A DNA stretch of 64,000 bases from Persicitalea sp964500445 (GTDB lineage: Bacteria; Bacteroidota; Bacteroidia; Cytophagales; Spirosomataceae), in NCBI GenBank assembly GCA_964500445.1, contig CAZCOG010000036.1:1-64000 (forward strand). The letters are read 5' to 3'. The notes beneath the pieces were generated by a model. It ran no database searches and was not told the DNA's origin. It saw only the letters and a list, made by a program, of their open reading frames with translations. The stretch's first letter is position 1. Each line of letters opens with the position of its first letter. This document shows positions 33,499-41,937 of this stretch, piece by piece. Made by a program: the position numbers and the translations under genes.

Positions 33499-33870
33499 AT
33501 GAATACTTCATCCCTATCCGTTCGCCAGAACCCTGTTCACATTGGTGGCTACGAACATGCCCGCCCGGAGGAAATAGTCCTCTGCAAGAGCGATAGCAAC
33601 TACACCCATGTTCACTTTACGGATGGTCGCAAGCTTACTGTGGCTACTACTTTAAAGATCATTCAGAAGCGCCTGGCAGCCCGGGATTTCGTCCGCGTCA
33701 ATCGCTCCGGCCTGATCAATAAAGACCATATTGCCAGTTATGACCAGGATGAGATCACACTGACAGACGGTACAGTACTGTCTATCGCGCGGCGGCGGCG
33801 GCGGGAGGTGCGGGAATTCATGCAATCGTGTGTAGAAATGTTCGGCGGACAGAAAATGAGTTATGCCTGA
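33499..33870 (+). CDS. Stand-alone LytTR DNA-binding domain protein
   Basis: A 123-residue protein consisting almost only of a LytTR domain: EIVLCKSDSNYTHVHFTDGR, then TLKIIQKRLAARDFVRVNRS, GLINKDHIASYDQDEITLTD and GTVLSIARRRRREVREFM. LytTR domains bind direct repeats upstream of target genes. There is no receiver or membrane domain, so its activity is controlled by other means. The ATG at 33499 is preferred over the longer frame from 33394. It converges with the next gene with a one-base gap. Targets are unknown; the neighbouring protease module is one possibility. Confidence 0.88.
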   Translation: MNTSSLSVRQNPVHIGGYEHARPEEIVLCKSDSNYTHVHFTDGRKLTVATTLKIIQKRLAARDFVRVNRSGLINKDHIASYDQDEITLTDGTVLSIARRRRREVREFMQSCVEMFGGQKMSYA

Positions 33871-33871
33871 G

Positions 33872-34606
33872 TCACCGCACCAGCACCCGCCGCACCATAC
33901 CCGTCAGGAAACCAAACTTGACGGGCATATTGCGTTTTTCCTTTTGTCGCTTGGAATAATATGCCGTACCAACGCCCAGCAGCACGCCCGGTGCCAGCCA
34001 GGGAATGAGTTGCAGATACACGGAGGCATCTTCAGGTAAATAGCGCGTCATATTCACACAGAAAGCAGTGACCGTGGCGATATACGCGCCCATAATTTTG
34101 GCTATGTGGCCGAAGTACCAGTGCATTTTCTCCGATTCGATTTTGCCAAAGAATAATTGCAGATCCATCCGGGCGTTAGTGGAAATCAACGTTCCAAAAA
34201 CTGTAAATAGAATGGCAATAAAATAATTCTGCAAACCAATAATGCCATATACTGCGTAGCCTAGCATCGCCAACCCACATGCCAGGGCAAGACCCGCCGC
34301 GACACGATCAAGTACCGTAGCTTGGGTTGCCGATTTTTTCATCTTCAAAACGCGGTCGCCCGAGAAGGTGAAGTAAAAGCTCAATACAGCGATGCCGAGG
34401 AAAAATTGAAGTTTCAATTCTCCGGGTTTTAAGGCGAATAGCATTAATGTGGTCACGAACACTCCGGACATCGACCAATAATAGACGTTACCCCAAAACT
34501 TGTGAACTTTCCCACCTTTCTTGGCAACCATGGGGACTATGCCTGTCGCGAGGGCCGAAAATCCGAAAACGACGTGGGTGAGGAGGATGATTTTGTAGGG
34601 TTTCAT
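33872..34606 (-). CDS. DUF2306-like integral membrane protein
   Basis: A 244-residue protein with about seven transmembrane helices. The opening YKIILLTHVVFGFSALATGI, followed by MVAKKGGKVHKFWGNVYYWS, with conserved His and the GKVHxxxG-like motif, resembles DUF2306 membrane proteins. Near the C-terminus KMHWYFGHIAKIMGAYIATV has two further histidines, so haem binding is possible but unproven. The ATG at 34606 is supported by a full promoter just upstream (34643-34674). The longer opening at 34645 would lie within that promoter. Confidence 0.78.
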   Translation of the reverse strand: MKPYKIILLTHVVFGFSALATGIVPMVAKKGGKVHKFWGNVYYWSMSGVFVTTLMLFALKPGELKLQFFLGIAVLSFYFTFSGDRVLKMKKSATQATVLDRVAAGLALACGLAMLGYAVYGIIGLQNYFIAILFTVFGTLISTNARMDLQLFFGKIESEKMHWYFGHIAKIMGAYIATVTAFCVNMTRYLPEDASVYLQLIPWLAPGVLLGVGTAYYSKRQKEKRNMPVKFGFLTGMVRRVLVR

Positions 34607-34642
34607 AGCGACGATTGTTTGCGTTTTCCTAATTGAATGATG

Positions 34643-34674
34643 CAAACGTAGAAGCTAAAAAGGTACCCTACAAA
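34643..34674 (-). promoter_or_regulatory. Predicted promoter of the DUF2306-like gene
   Basis: On the minus strand: TTTG (34674-34671), 20-base spacer, TACGTTTG (34650-34643), a perfect Bacteroidota consensus about 36 bases before the ATG at 34606. It decides the start of that gene. Confidence 0.62.
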
Positions 34675-34757
34675 AAAGGGGGACGGCTGACGGTTATTTG
34701 GGAAGAATGGCCTTTCGATGGGCTATTTGGCGCTTTTTGGGACGTTTGACAAAGCGC

Positions 34758-35606
34758 TCATTTGAAATAGCTCGCCACTATATCGCCGTACCGACGCGCC
34801 ACTGGGATGGGAGTAGGGTAGTTTTTTAGCCTCAACTTATAGCCTTGGGCATTACCAGATACGCTTTCGACCTGTCGGAGATTCACAACGTAAGAGCGGT
34901 GGCAACGTATAATGTCGGGATGGTGCGCCTGCTCTTCGAATCGGGTCAGGCTGCCGCGCAGAAGTACCTTCCTGATTTTATTATCCGCCACATAAACTAC
35001 CTCTGAGTAGTTGTCGGCTGATTCAATAAATTGAAGATCATCGACCGACACGATCAGCGTATCCTTATTGTTTTCAGCGACAAAAGTGATTTGCCAGTTC
35101 GGGAGGTCAGGGGTACTTTCTGTCTTTTCTCTGCCGACGTGCAGGTCAGTGGCAGCGTATTTGCGTAACAACCTGTTATAGCTTAGAAGCGTAATGACTG
35201 TCGAGGGGATAATACCGACTGCCGCCGTTATCCCTAACCAGGCGAATACATTGCCAAATCCTTCTCCCAACGTCCAGGAACTATAAGTAAGGTTGCCGAA
35301 GGCGATGAAAATAATAATGAATACGTTCCAGAGAATTTCGCGGCCTACCGTCCAGTTTTTCTCATCGAAGAAATTTTTGAAAAAATACGGGAGAAATAAG
35401 CCTGCCAAAGCTAGGCAAGCGAACGTAACCAGGCCGTAGCCCGCCAGCACGAAAGGCTTGCGAGAGGCATCCCATTCGGCAGAGCCAAAGGGTTGAAAAA
35501 TAATAAGGAAAAGAGCGACAAACAGACCCGCTCCGGCAGAAGTAAGTAGCCAGCGGCGCGAATTCTGTTTGTCGCGAGGATAAGGTTGATTGAGGAATCG
35601 AAACAT
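34758..35606 (-). CDS. Membrane-bound LytTR transcriptional regulator
   Basis: A 282-residue protein: four transmembrane helices in the first 150 residues (for example LLTSAGAGLFVALFLIIFQP and NVFIIIFIAFGNLTYSSW), then a C-terminal LytTR DNA-binding domain (about 185-282; DLQFIESADNYSEVVYVADN, RFEEQAHHPDIIRCHRSYVV, PIPVARRYGDIV). It is a membrane-tethered regulator with no phospho-acceptor domain. The start is 22 bases downstream of leuB on the same strand, so it may be the last gene of the leucine operon. Signal and targets unknown. Confidence 0.87.
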   Translation of the reverse strand: MFRFLNQPYPRDKQNSRRWLLTSAGAGLFVALFLIIFQPFGSAEWDASRKPFVLAGYGLVTFACLALAGLFLPYFFKNFFDEKNWTVGREILWNVFIIIFIAFGNLTYSSWTLGEGFGNVFAWLGITAAVGIIPSTVITLLSYNRLLRKYAATDLHVGREKTESTPDLPNWQITFVAENNKDTLIVSVDDLQFIESADNYSEVVYVADNKIRKVLLRGSLTRFEEQAHHPDIIRCHRSYVVNLRQVESVSGNAQGYKLRLKNYPTPIPVARRYGDIVASYFK

Positions 35607-35628
35607 TCGGCAAGATAGCCACGAATGT

Positions 35629-36699
35629 TTACAGGTAGCTCAACAAAGCTTCGCCGGTTGCCTCGGTTCCCAGAATTTTGTCGGTGGGCGTGTGGTCATC
35701 GGCGATGTCGCGGGTTCTCACGCCTGATTTTAACACCTGGTCCACAGCGTTGATGATGGCGTCGGATTCTTCTTTCAGGCCAAATGAAATATCCAGTAGT
35801 AAAGCCGCTGAAAGTACCGAGGCCATCGGATTGGCCAGGCCCATACCGGTAATGTCGTGGGCTGAGCCGTGGATGGGTTCGTATACGCCAGTGCCGTCGC
35901 CAATAGAAGCGGAGGCAAGCATACCCATCGAGCCCGCGATTTGGCTGGCTTCGTCGGTTAAGATGTCACCAAAGAGGTTGGCCGTCACGACGACATCGAA
36001 GCGGCGCGGGTCTTTGATGAGCAACATCGCCGCTGAGTCCACAAACTGGTGTTCTACCGTTACTTCGGGGTATTCTTTTGCCACGCGTTGTACTACTTCG
36101 CGCCACAGACGGCTGGTTTCGAGTACGTTGGCTTTATCCACCGACATGAGTTTTTTGCCGCGCGTCATGGCGGCGTCAAAAGCTTTGCGGGCAATACGCT
36201 CGACTTCGTAGGTACTGTATCGCGCGATGTCGTAGGCTGTGTCCCCGTCGTTTTCCCGGCCTTTTTCTCCAAAATAAATGTCGCCAGTCAGCTCACGGAA
36301 GAACAGGATATCGGAGCCGCGCAGAATTTCGGGCTTAATAGAAGAAGCCGAGAGTAGTTCGTCGAACAATTTGATGGGCCGGAGGTTGGCGTACAAACCC
36401 AGCTCTTTGCGCATTTTTAGTAGCCCTTGTTCGGGGCGTACCTTGGCGCTCGGGTCATTATCGTACTTGGGGTGCCCCACCGCGCCGAACAGTACGGCAT
36501 CCGATGCTCGCATTTTTTCCAGCGTTTCGTCCGGCAATGGGTTACCAGTCGCCTCAATGGCCGCGTGGCCAATCAATGCCTCGTCGTAAGTGAATTCGTG
36601 GCCGAATTTCTCAGCGATTTTTTCCAGAACTTTCTTACCAACGGCAGTCACTTCCTGCCCAATTCCGTCACCGGGTACTACTAGGATATGTTTTTTCAT
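35629..36699 (-). CDS. leuB: 3-isopropylmalate dehydrogenase LeuB
   Basis: LeuB oxidises and decarboxylates 3-isopropylmalate to 2-oxoisocaproate using NAD, a step of leucine synthesis. The 356-residue protein shows ILVVPGDGIGQEV, LLKMRKELGLYANLRPIKLF, FRELTGDIYFG, SVDKANVLETSRLWREVV and ANLFGDILTDEAS with the metal-binding aspartates, and GSAHDITGMGLANPMA near the cofactor site. The ATG at 36699 is preferred; the longer frame to 36759 encodes unrelated residues within repeat-like sequence. It is separated from the rest of the leu operon by the four-helix-bundle gene. Confidence 0.96.
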   Translation of the reverse strand: MKKHILVVPGDGIGQEVTAVGKKVLEKIAEKFGHEFTYDEALIGHAAIEATGNPLPDETLEKMRASDAVLFGAVGHPKYDNDPSAKVRPEQGLLKMRKELGLYANLRPIKLFDELLSASSIKPEILRGSDILFFRELTGDIYFGEKGRENDGDTAYDIARYSTYEVERIARKAFDAAMTRGKKLMSVDKANVLETSRLWREVVQRVAKEYPEVTVEHQFVDSAAMLLIKDPRRFDVVVTANLFGDILTDEASQIAGSMGMLASASIGDGTGVYEPIHGSAHDITGMGLANPMASVLSAALLLDISFGLKEESDAIINAVDQVLKSGVRTRDIADDHTPTDKILGTEATGEALLSYL

Positions 36700-36722
36700 T
36701 TTTAAAGAGGAACAAAGGTTCA

Positions 36723-36752
36723 TAGCGACAAAGTGACAAAGTCTGTCACAGG
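36723..36752. repeat. Repeat-like sequence between leuB and the four-helix-bundle gene
   Basis: Read on the operon strand this has TGTGACAGACTTTGTCACTT followed by TGTCGC: overlapping short copies of TGACA/TGTCAC with TTTG. Related GTGACAGAG and CAAAGTAACTGAG words occur on the other side of the four-helix-bundle gene at about 37157-37190. Confidence 0.4.
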
Positions 36753-36758
36753 AAGCCA

Positions 36759-37136
36759 CTAATAAGTGTTAGATTTATTTTTTAATTTTTGGATTAAGCT
36801 TGACATCATTCTCTCTATTTCCCTGCTTTGGCTATACAAACTATAGAATTTAGCTTTTTGTAAATAATTCAAATTTGCCGCTATTTCAATCTGAGTTTGT
36901 AGTTCGAAGAGTGAACCGAATGCGATTTGCAAGAATCGAAAGTAGTCCCCAAGACTTTGGCGACCAAACCCTTCGGCAATGTTACTAGGAACGGACACAG
37001 CGGACCGGCGAATTTGAGAGGTCAAAGAGAATTGCTCTGAGTTCGGGAAGTTAAGTGTTGTCTGGTAGATAGCTGTTACCAAAGCCATAGATTTCTGCCA
37101 AATTTGTAAATCGCGAAATGTTTTAACTTCTGCCAT
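36759..37136 (-). CDS. Four helix bundle protein (S23 / 23S rRNA intervening-sequence type)
   Basis: A 125-residue all-helical protein of the S23 family (TIGR02436), recognised by FRDLQIWQKSMALVTAIYQ, SLTSQIRRSAVSVPSNIAEG and FLQIAFGSLFELQTQIEIAA. The family was first seen in 23S rRNA intervening sequences and is scattered through bacterial genomes, often in several copies; function is uncertain. Here it sits inside the leucine operon, in the same direction, between the LeuA/CimA-type gene and leuB, with repeat-like sequence on both sides. That suggests insertion as a mobile-like cassette without breaking transcription. Confidence 0.93.
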   Translation of the reverse strand: MAEVKTFRDLQIWQKSMALVTAIYQTTLNFPNSEQFSLTSQIRRSAVSVPSNIAEGFGRQSLGDYFRFLQIAFGSLFELQTQIEIAANLNYLQKAKFYSLYSQSREIERMMSSLIQKLKNKSNTY

Positions 37137-37156
37137 TTTACTTGATTAAGTGAACT

Positions 37157-37190
37157 CTGAACCTCTGTCACTCAGTTACTTTGAGCCTCA
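37157..37190. repeat. Repeat-like sequence upstream of the four-helix-bundle gene
   Basis: On the operon strand: GGCTCAAAGTAACTGAGTGACAGAGG, overlapping the end of the LeuA/CimA-type gene by a few bases. It shares GTGACAGA and CAAAGT words with the sequence at 36723-36752 on the other side of the gene. Confidence 0.35.
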
Positions 37191-38699
37191 AAGGAGATTA
37201 AGCATTTTTTGAGTTGCCTGTATTGCCGACACCGTTTGATCGGAGTCCAGCCCCCGCGTTTTCACATCCCGTTCTCCGATGCTCCACGTAATGATTGTCT
37301 CACAAAGTGCGTCCGTCTTGCCACCCGGCGGAATACGCACAGCGTAGTCGGTCAGCATAGGGAGTTCGGTGCGGAGCTGGGCGTAAATCTTTTTAAGCGC
37401 ATTCATGAAAGCATCGTACTGCCCGTCACCTTGGGCACTTTCTTCATAGACCGTTTCGCCAATGCGCACCTGCAAGGTAGCCGAGGGTTTAAGGCTTTTA
37501 GAATGCGTCAGTACGTAGTTGAGCACCGTCACCTTTTCCTCGATCGTCTCACTATCCAGTACATCTGAAATAATGTAGGGCAAATCCTCTGGGGTAACGA
37601 CTTCCTTACGGTCACCGAGTTCAATAATACGCTGAGTGACTTTCTTCAACTCCTCGTCGCTCAGCGTGATTCCCAGGTCGCGAAGGTTGTTCTCGATATT
37701 AGCCTTGCCGGAGGTTTTACCCAGCGCATACAGGCGTTGCCGCCCAAAACGTTCCGGCATCAGCTTGCTGAAATAGAGATTGTTCTTTTTGTCTCCGTCG
37801 GCATGTATGCCCGCCGTTTGGGTGAAAACATTTTCTCCTACCAGCGGCTTGTTGGAAGGGATACGAATACCCGAGAACGTTTCGACAATCTTGCTCACCG
37901 AGTACAATGACTCTTCCCTGACCGATGTCTTAACCTCGGGCATGAAGTCATTCAATACGGCAATGGTACTTGCCAGCGGTGCATTGCCTGCCCGTTCGCC
38001 CATGCCATTGACGGTCAGATGTAGTCCGTGTGCTCCAGCCTTTACGCCTTCGAGCGCGTTGGACACGCCGAGGTCATAGTCGTTGTGAGCGTGAAAATCA
38101 AAGTGCTGATTCGGGTAACGATCAACAATAGATTTAACAAATGTATAGGACTCAGCGGGGGTGAGTACCCCCAGCGTGTCAGGCAGCATAACGCGCTCGA
38201 TGGGCTGAGTGGCCAGAAAGTCTAATGCTTCAAAGACGTAGTCGGGCGAGTTACGCATCCCATTGCTCCAGTCTTCCAGATAAATGTTGACTGAAATACC
38301 TTCTTCTCTGGCTCGCTCAACCACCCCCCCAATATCCGAGAAATGCTGTGCGGGCGTTTTTTTAAGTTGGTGCGTAAGGTGATTGAGCGAACCTTTGGTA
38401 AGAAGGTTCATCACTTTCGCCCCGGCTTTCTTCATCCACTGGATAGAGGCTTCACCATCCACGAAGGTCAGTACTTCGATTTTGTCCAGAAAACCATGTT
38501 GTGCGGCCCAATCGGTAATTTTTTTAACGGCCTGAAATTCACCGTCCGACACGCGGGCGGAGGCAACTTCCAGACGGTTCACTTTTACTTCCTGCAATAA
38601 CAACTGCGCGATGGTCAGCTTCTCGGCGGCCGAAAACGACACTCCGCTGGTCTGCTCCCCGTCTCGCAGGGTCGTATCCATTATTTCGATTGATCTCAT
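37188..38699 (-). CDS. 2-isopropylmalate synthase / citramalate synthase family (LeuA/CimA-type)
   Basis: A 503-residue Claisen-condensing enzyme of the DRE-TIM metallolyase family. N-terminal barrel: IEIMDTTLRDGEQTSGVSFS with the Arg-Asp pair, then FDFHAHNDYDLGVSNALEGV with the metal-binding histidines and LHLTVNGMGERAGNAPL. The C-terminal part (about 390-503) is the allosteric LeuA dimerisation domain, ending in an Ala-Thr-Gln tail. The enzyme makes either 2-isopropylmalate (leucine) or citramalate (isoleucine); place in the leu operon favours a leucine role, but this subfamily is divergent and specificity cannot be read safely. The ATG at 38699 begins the conserved region. Confidence 0.88.
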   Translation of the reverse strand: MRSIEIMDTTLRDGEQTSGVSFSAAEKLTIAQLLLQEVKVNRLEVASARVSDGEFQAVKKITDWAAQHGFLDKIEVLTFVDGEASIQWMKKAGAKVMNLLTKGSLNHLTHQLKKTPAQHFSDIGGVVERAREEGISVNIYLEDWSNGMRNSPDYVFEALDFLATQPIERVMLPDTLGVLTPAESYTFVKSIVDRYPNQHFDFHAHNDYDLGVSNALEGVKAGAHGLHLTVNGMGERAGNAPLASTIAVLNDFMPEVKTSVREESLYSVSKIVETFSGIRIPSNKPLVGENVFTQTAGIHADGDKKNNLYFSKLMPERFGRQRLYALGKTSGKANIENNLRDLGITLSDEELKKVTQRIIELGDRKEVVTPEDLPYIISDVLDSETIEEKVTVLNYVLTHSKSLKPSATLQVRIGETVYEESAQGDGQYDAFMNALKKIYAQLRTELPMLTDYAVRIPPGGKTDALCETIITWSIGERDVKTRGLDSDQTVSAIQATQKMLNLL

Positions 38700-38786
38700 T
38701 GGGCGGTCGGCAGTTGGCTATCGGCAATCGGCTCCATTCGGCAGTATAGAAAAGCCGATGGCCAATAGCTGATAGCCGACCTACCT
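38700..38786. repeat. REP-like imperfect palindrome between leuD and the LeuA/CimA-type gene
   Basis: GGTCGGCAGTTGGCTATCGGC (split as 38705-38715 and on) is mirrored by GCCGATGGCC and AGCTGATAGCCGACC up to 38780, giving a long imperfect hairpin made of CGGC/GCCG words. The same CGGCTTTCGGC style recurs at 56363-56516. It would form in the operon transcript. Confidence 0.55.
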
Positions 38787-39383
38787 TTAATACATACTCT
38801 GCTCTGCAAAAGCGCCGATTTCCTCTTTCATGGCGCGAAGGTAGTCGATGTCATCGTAGCCATTCAGGAGATTATGTTTCTTGTAGCCGTTAATAACGAA
38901 AGACTCCTGCTCACCCGTTGCCAAAATGGTGATGGTTTGATCGGGCAGACTTACTTCTAGCTGTGAATTGGGATCTTTTTCGATGGCCTGGAATATTTTA
39001 TCCAGGAATTCGGGCGTCACGGTAACAGGGAGCAGCCCGACGTTAATGGCGTTATTCTTAAAAATATCGGCAAAAAAACTTGACACTACGCAACGGAAGC
39101 CGTAGTCGTACAAAGCCCAGGCGGCGTGCTCGCGGCTGGAACCGCTACCGAAGTTTTTGCCACCAACGAGAATTTTGCCATGATAAATCGGGTTGTTGAG
39201 GACAAAATCCGGCTTAGGGCTTTCGTCTTTGTTATAGCGCCAATCCCGGAACAGGTTGTCGCCGAATCCGGTACGCTCGGTTGCTTTCAGGAAACGGGCG
39301 GGAATAATCTGGTCGGTATCCACGTTCTCGATGGGCATCGGAACGGCAGAGGAGGTGAGGGTTGTGAATTTGTCGTAAGCCAT
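38787..39383 (-). CDS. leuD: 3-isopropylmalate dehydratase small subunit LeuD
   Basis: LeuD is the small (swivel) subunit of isopropylmalate isomerase, which converts 2- to 3-isopropylmalate. The 198-residue protein has VPMPIENVDTDQIIPARFLK, then GKILVGGKNFGSGSSREHAA, the classic LeuD motif. The ATG at 39383 (AYDKFTTL) is preferred to the opening at 39416, which overlaps leuC. It follows leuC by about 29 bases in the same transcript. Confidence 0.95.
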   Translation of the reverse strand: MAYDKFTTLTSSAVPMPIENVDTDQIIPARFLKATERTGFGDNLFRDWRYNKDESPKPDFVLNNPIYHGKILVGGKNFGSGSSREHAAWALYDYGFRCVVSSFFADIFKNNAINVGLLPVTVTPEFLDKIFQAIEKDPNSQLEVSLPDQTITILATGEQESFVINGYKKHNLLNGYDDIDYLRAMKEEIGAFAEQSMY

Positions 39384-39412
39384 AATTTTGGTTTTTTCGC
39401 TGAAATGAGTTC

Positions 39413-40810
39413 TCAAAGAAACTGTCTTGGGTCAGTCACTACTCCCGTTACTGCCGCCGCCGCCGCTACAAACGGACTGGCCAGTAATGTTCTCGCGCCT
39501 GGCCCTTGCCGTCCTTCGAAATTCCGGTTGGAAGTACTTACGGCATATTTTCCCGCAGGTACTTTATCGTCGTTCATGGCCAGACAGGCCGAGCAGCCCG
39601 GTTGCCGGAGTTCGAAGCCCGCTTCCGTCAGCACATCCAGAATGCCCTCTTCCATTATTTGGGATTCCACTACGTGCGAGCCGGGTACCAACCAGGCCGT
39701 AACGTTATCAGCCTTTTTGCGTCCTTTTACAATAGAAGCAAATGCCCTGAAGTCTTCAATGCGGCCGTTAGTACAACTTCCCAGAAAAACGAAGTCGATA
39801 GGCTTGCCTATCATGCTGTCTTCTTCGGCAAAGCCCATATAATCCAGCGATTTGGCATAGGTAGTTGCACCGCCTTTGGCTTGCTCCGCCGTTGGAATGG
39901 GACGCGAAATACCTGCGCCCATGCCGGGATTGGTACCGTAGGTAATTTGGGGCTCTATGTCAGAGGCATCAAAGGTATATTCAAGGTCGAATTCGGCGCC
40001 GGCGTCGGTTTTGAGCGTTTTCCAGTACTCCAGAGCCTTGTCCCAGGCTTCGCCCTTGGGCGACTGGTCTCGACCTTTAAGATAAGCGAAAGTTTTCTCG
40101 TCGGGCGCAATCATACCGCCGCGTGCGCCCATCTCAATACTCATATTGCAGACCGTCATGCGGCCCTCCATGCTCATATCCTCAAAGACTTCTCCGGCGT
40201 ATTCCACAAAATAGCCTGTGGCGCCACTGGCCGAAATCTGCGAAATGATGTAGAGGACGGCATCTTTGGACAATACGCCCTTACCCAACTTACCGTTGAT
40301 GGTAATGCGCATTTTCTTGGGCTTAGGCTGCATAATACATTGCGTAGCCAGCACCATCTCCACCTCCGAAGTACCAATGCCGAACGCAATGGCTCCAAAA
40401 GCACCGTGGGTAGATGTGTGTGAATCGCCGCAAACGATTGTCATGCCGGGTTGCGTGATACCATTTTCCGGGCCGATGATATGAACGATCCCGTTTTTGG
40501 CGTGGCCCAGCCCCCAGAAAGAAATGCCATGCCGGGTAGTATTATCTGCCAGCGCCTGCAACTGATTGGCCGACAATGGATCAGCAACGGGTAGGTGCTG
40601 ATTAATGGTAGGGGTATTGTGGTCGGCGGTGGCAAAGGTGCGCTGTGGAAATAGTACCTCTGCGCCCCGGCTTTCGAGACCATTGAAGGCTACGGGACTT
40701 GTCACCTCGTGGATGAAATGGCGGTCAATGAACAGTACATCGGGACCGTCGTCGATATGACGGACGACATGGGCGTCCCATACTTTGTCGAACAGGGTTT
40801 GTTTACTCAT
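39413..40810 (-). CDS. leuC: 3-isopropylmalate dehydratase large subunit LeuC
   Basis: LeuC is the aconitase-like large subunit carrying the 4Fe-4S cluster. The 465-residue protein starts QTLFDKVWDAHVVRHIDDGP and has the cluster ligands in FLGSCTNGRIEDFRAFASIV and RQPGCSACLAMNDDKVP, and GDSHTSTHGAFGAIAFGIGT. Normal length. First gene of the leu operon here; about 260 bases upstream are free of genes and contain a possible promoter at 41021-41028. Confidence 0.96.
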   Translation of the reverse strand: MSKQTLFDKVWDAHVVRHIDDGPDVLFIDRHFIHEVTSPVAFNGLESRGAEVLFPQRTFATADHNTPTINQHLPVADPLSANQLQALADNTTRHGISFWGLGHAKNGIVHIIGPENGITQPGMTIVCGDSHTSTHGAFGAIAFGIGTSEVEMVLATQCIMQPKPKKMRITINGKLGKGVLSKDAVLYIISQISASGATGYFVEYAGEVFEDMSMEGRMTVCNMSIEMGARGGMIAPDEKTFAYLKGRDQSPKGEAWDKALEYWKTLKTDAGAEFDLEYTFDASDIEPQITYGTNPGMGAGISRPIPTAEQAKGGATTYAKSLDYMGFAEEDSMIGKPIDFVFLGSCTNGRIEDFRAFASIVKGRKKADNVTAWLVPGSHVVESQIMEEGILDVLTEAGFELRQPGCSACLAMNDDKVPAGKYAVSTSNRNFEGRQGPGARTLLASPFVAAAAAVTGVVTDPRQFL

Positions 40811-41020
40811 GAGTCGATTTATATTGAATTATCTTCTTTACCATTTAATAATGTGAGCGATTTAATTGATGAAAGCAGCGCTCCTATTAGCCTACACTTT
40901 CATCCAATGTTTTTGTGCCTTAGTAAAAAGCTCAACAGATTACTTTGCAAAATTGGGTGAAAATCTAAAACTCACCATAACGCAAAACGCCCAAAGAATA
41001 GCGATTTTAGGTTCTAATTA

Positions 41021-41028
41021 CAAAAATA
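41021..41028 (-). promoter_or_regulatory. Possible -7 element of the leucine operon
   Basis: On the minus strand TATTTTTG, a match to TAnnTTTG, about 210 bases before leuC. No good -33 element at the usual distance. The resulting leader of about 200 bases holds no leucine-rich leader peptide. Confidence 0.35.
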
Positions 41029-41073
41029 CCTAAATAAGCAATAGCCTATTCGCCGCTTGCTATCGATATATTG

Positions 41074-41937
41074 TTATTTCCCCGATGCATGCCCTGCTAT
41101 ATGGTACTGAACAAGACCAGGCATAGGGCTTTTCCGAACTGATCCCAACTGTAACTTTTTCTCTTCCAAAACATCTTTGAGAAGCGATTCGAAATGATAC
41201 GCCACCGAGCCTGTAAAATGTATGGGCAATGAGCCAGAGCCGGGATGCCTGACTACATATATATTGAGAAAGATCCGGAAAGCATCCTGCACAAGGGTTT
41301 CTATGAAGGGGTGTGCCAAGTGCTGACTCAGAAAAGGTGCGAAGGTGGCGAAGTAACGATTGGGGAACGGTTGCCGGTAGGCCCGATCCAATACGGATAG
41401 CCGGGCAACATCGGGATAGGCAGCCTGAAAAGATTCATGTAATTCAACGGGTAGTTCACCGTGCAGATAATGAACTACCAGCCGTTTGCCCAAATACCCT
41501 CCGCTGCCTTCATCGCCCAGCCAAAATCCCAGCGATCCTATATTATTGACGATTTGATTACCGTCATACAAGCAGTTATTGGAACCCGTCCCGAGGATGC
41601 AAGCGATGCCTGCTTCGCGTCCACATAGTCCACGCGCGGCAGCGAGCAGATCGCTATTGACAGAAATCTTATCAGTATCAGGAAAAACGTCCGCCAGTGC
41701 TGCACGGGCCGGGCGGCTGGTAACTTCATCAGCGCACCCTGCCCCGTAGAAATGGACCTCTTTTACCGAAGTACTTATATGAGGGGCGACTTCCGTGCGT
41801 AAGCCTTCCATGATGATCGTCTGGTTTTGATAAAAAGGATTGAAACCGACCGAAGCGAAGCGAGCGGCTTGCTTTCCATAATTGTCGATCAGTAGCCAAT
41901 CGGTCTTGGTAGAGCCGCTGTCGGCGAGGAGTATCAT
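41074..41937 (-). CDS. BadF/BadG-type ATPase, N-acetylglucosamine kinase-like
   Basis: A 287-residue sugar-kinase-fold protein (ASKHA superfamily). ATP-binding phosphate-1 motif: ILLADSGSTKTDWLLIDN. Further conserved parts: FYGAGCAD, IACILGTGSNNCLYDG, and SLGFWLGDEGSGGYLGKRLV, all typical of bacterial N-acetylglucosamine kinase-like proteins; the true substrate may be GlcNAc or another amino sugar. The start overlaps the stop of the cytochrome-b5-like gene by four bases (ATGA). Cytoplasmic. No sugar transport genes are adjacent. Confidence 0.87.
   Translation of the reverse strand: MILLADSGSTKTDWLLIDNYGKQAARFASVGFNPFYQNQTIIMEGLRTEVAPHISTSVKEVHFYGAGCADEVTSRPARAALADVFPDTDKISVNSDLLAAARGLCGREAGIACILGTGSNNCLYDGNQIVNNIGSLGFWLGDEGSGGYLGKRLVVHYLHGELPVELHESFQAAYPDVARLSVLDRAYRQPFPNRYFATFAPFLSQHLAHPFIETLVQDAFRIFLNIYVVRHPGSGSLPIHFTGSVAYHFESLLKDVLEEKKLQLGSVRKSPMPGLVQYHIAGHASGK

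Noticed and set aside
39506..40423. Open frame of 305 codons antisense to leuC
   Set aside because: leuC is unambiguous on the other strand; the antisense product has low-complexity, unstructured composition.
40811..41020. Leucine attenuator upstream of leuC
   Set aside because: The leader contains only short frames without leucine runs (for example a 12-residue frame with Phe and Ser) and no terminator-like hairpin.
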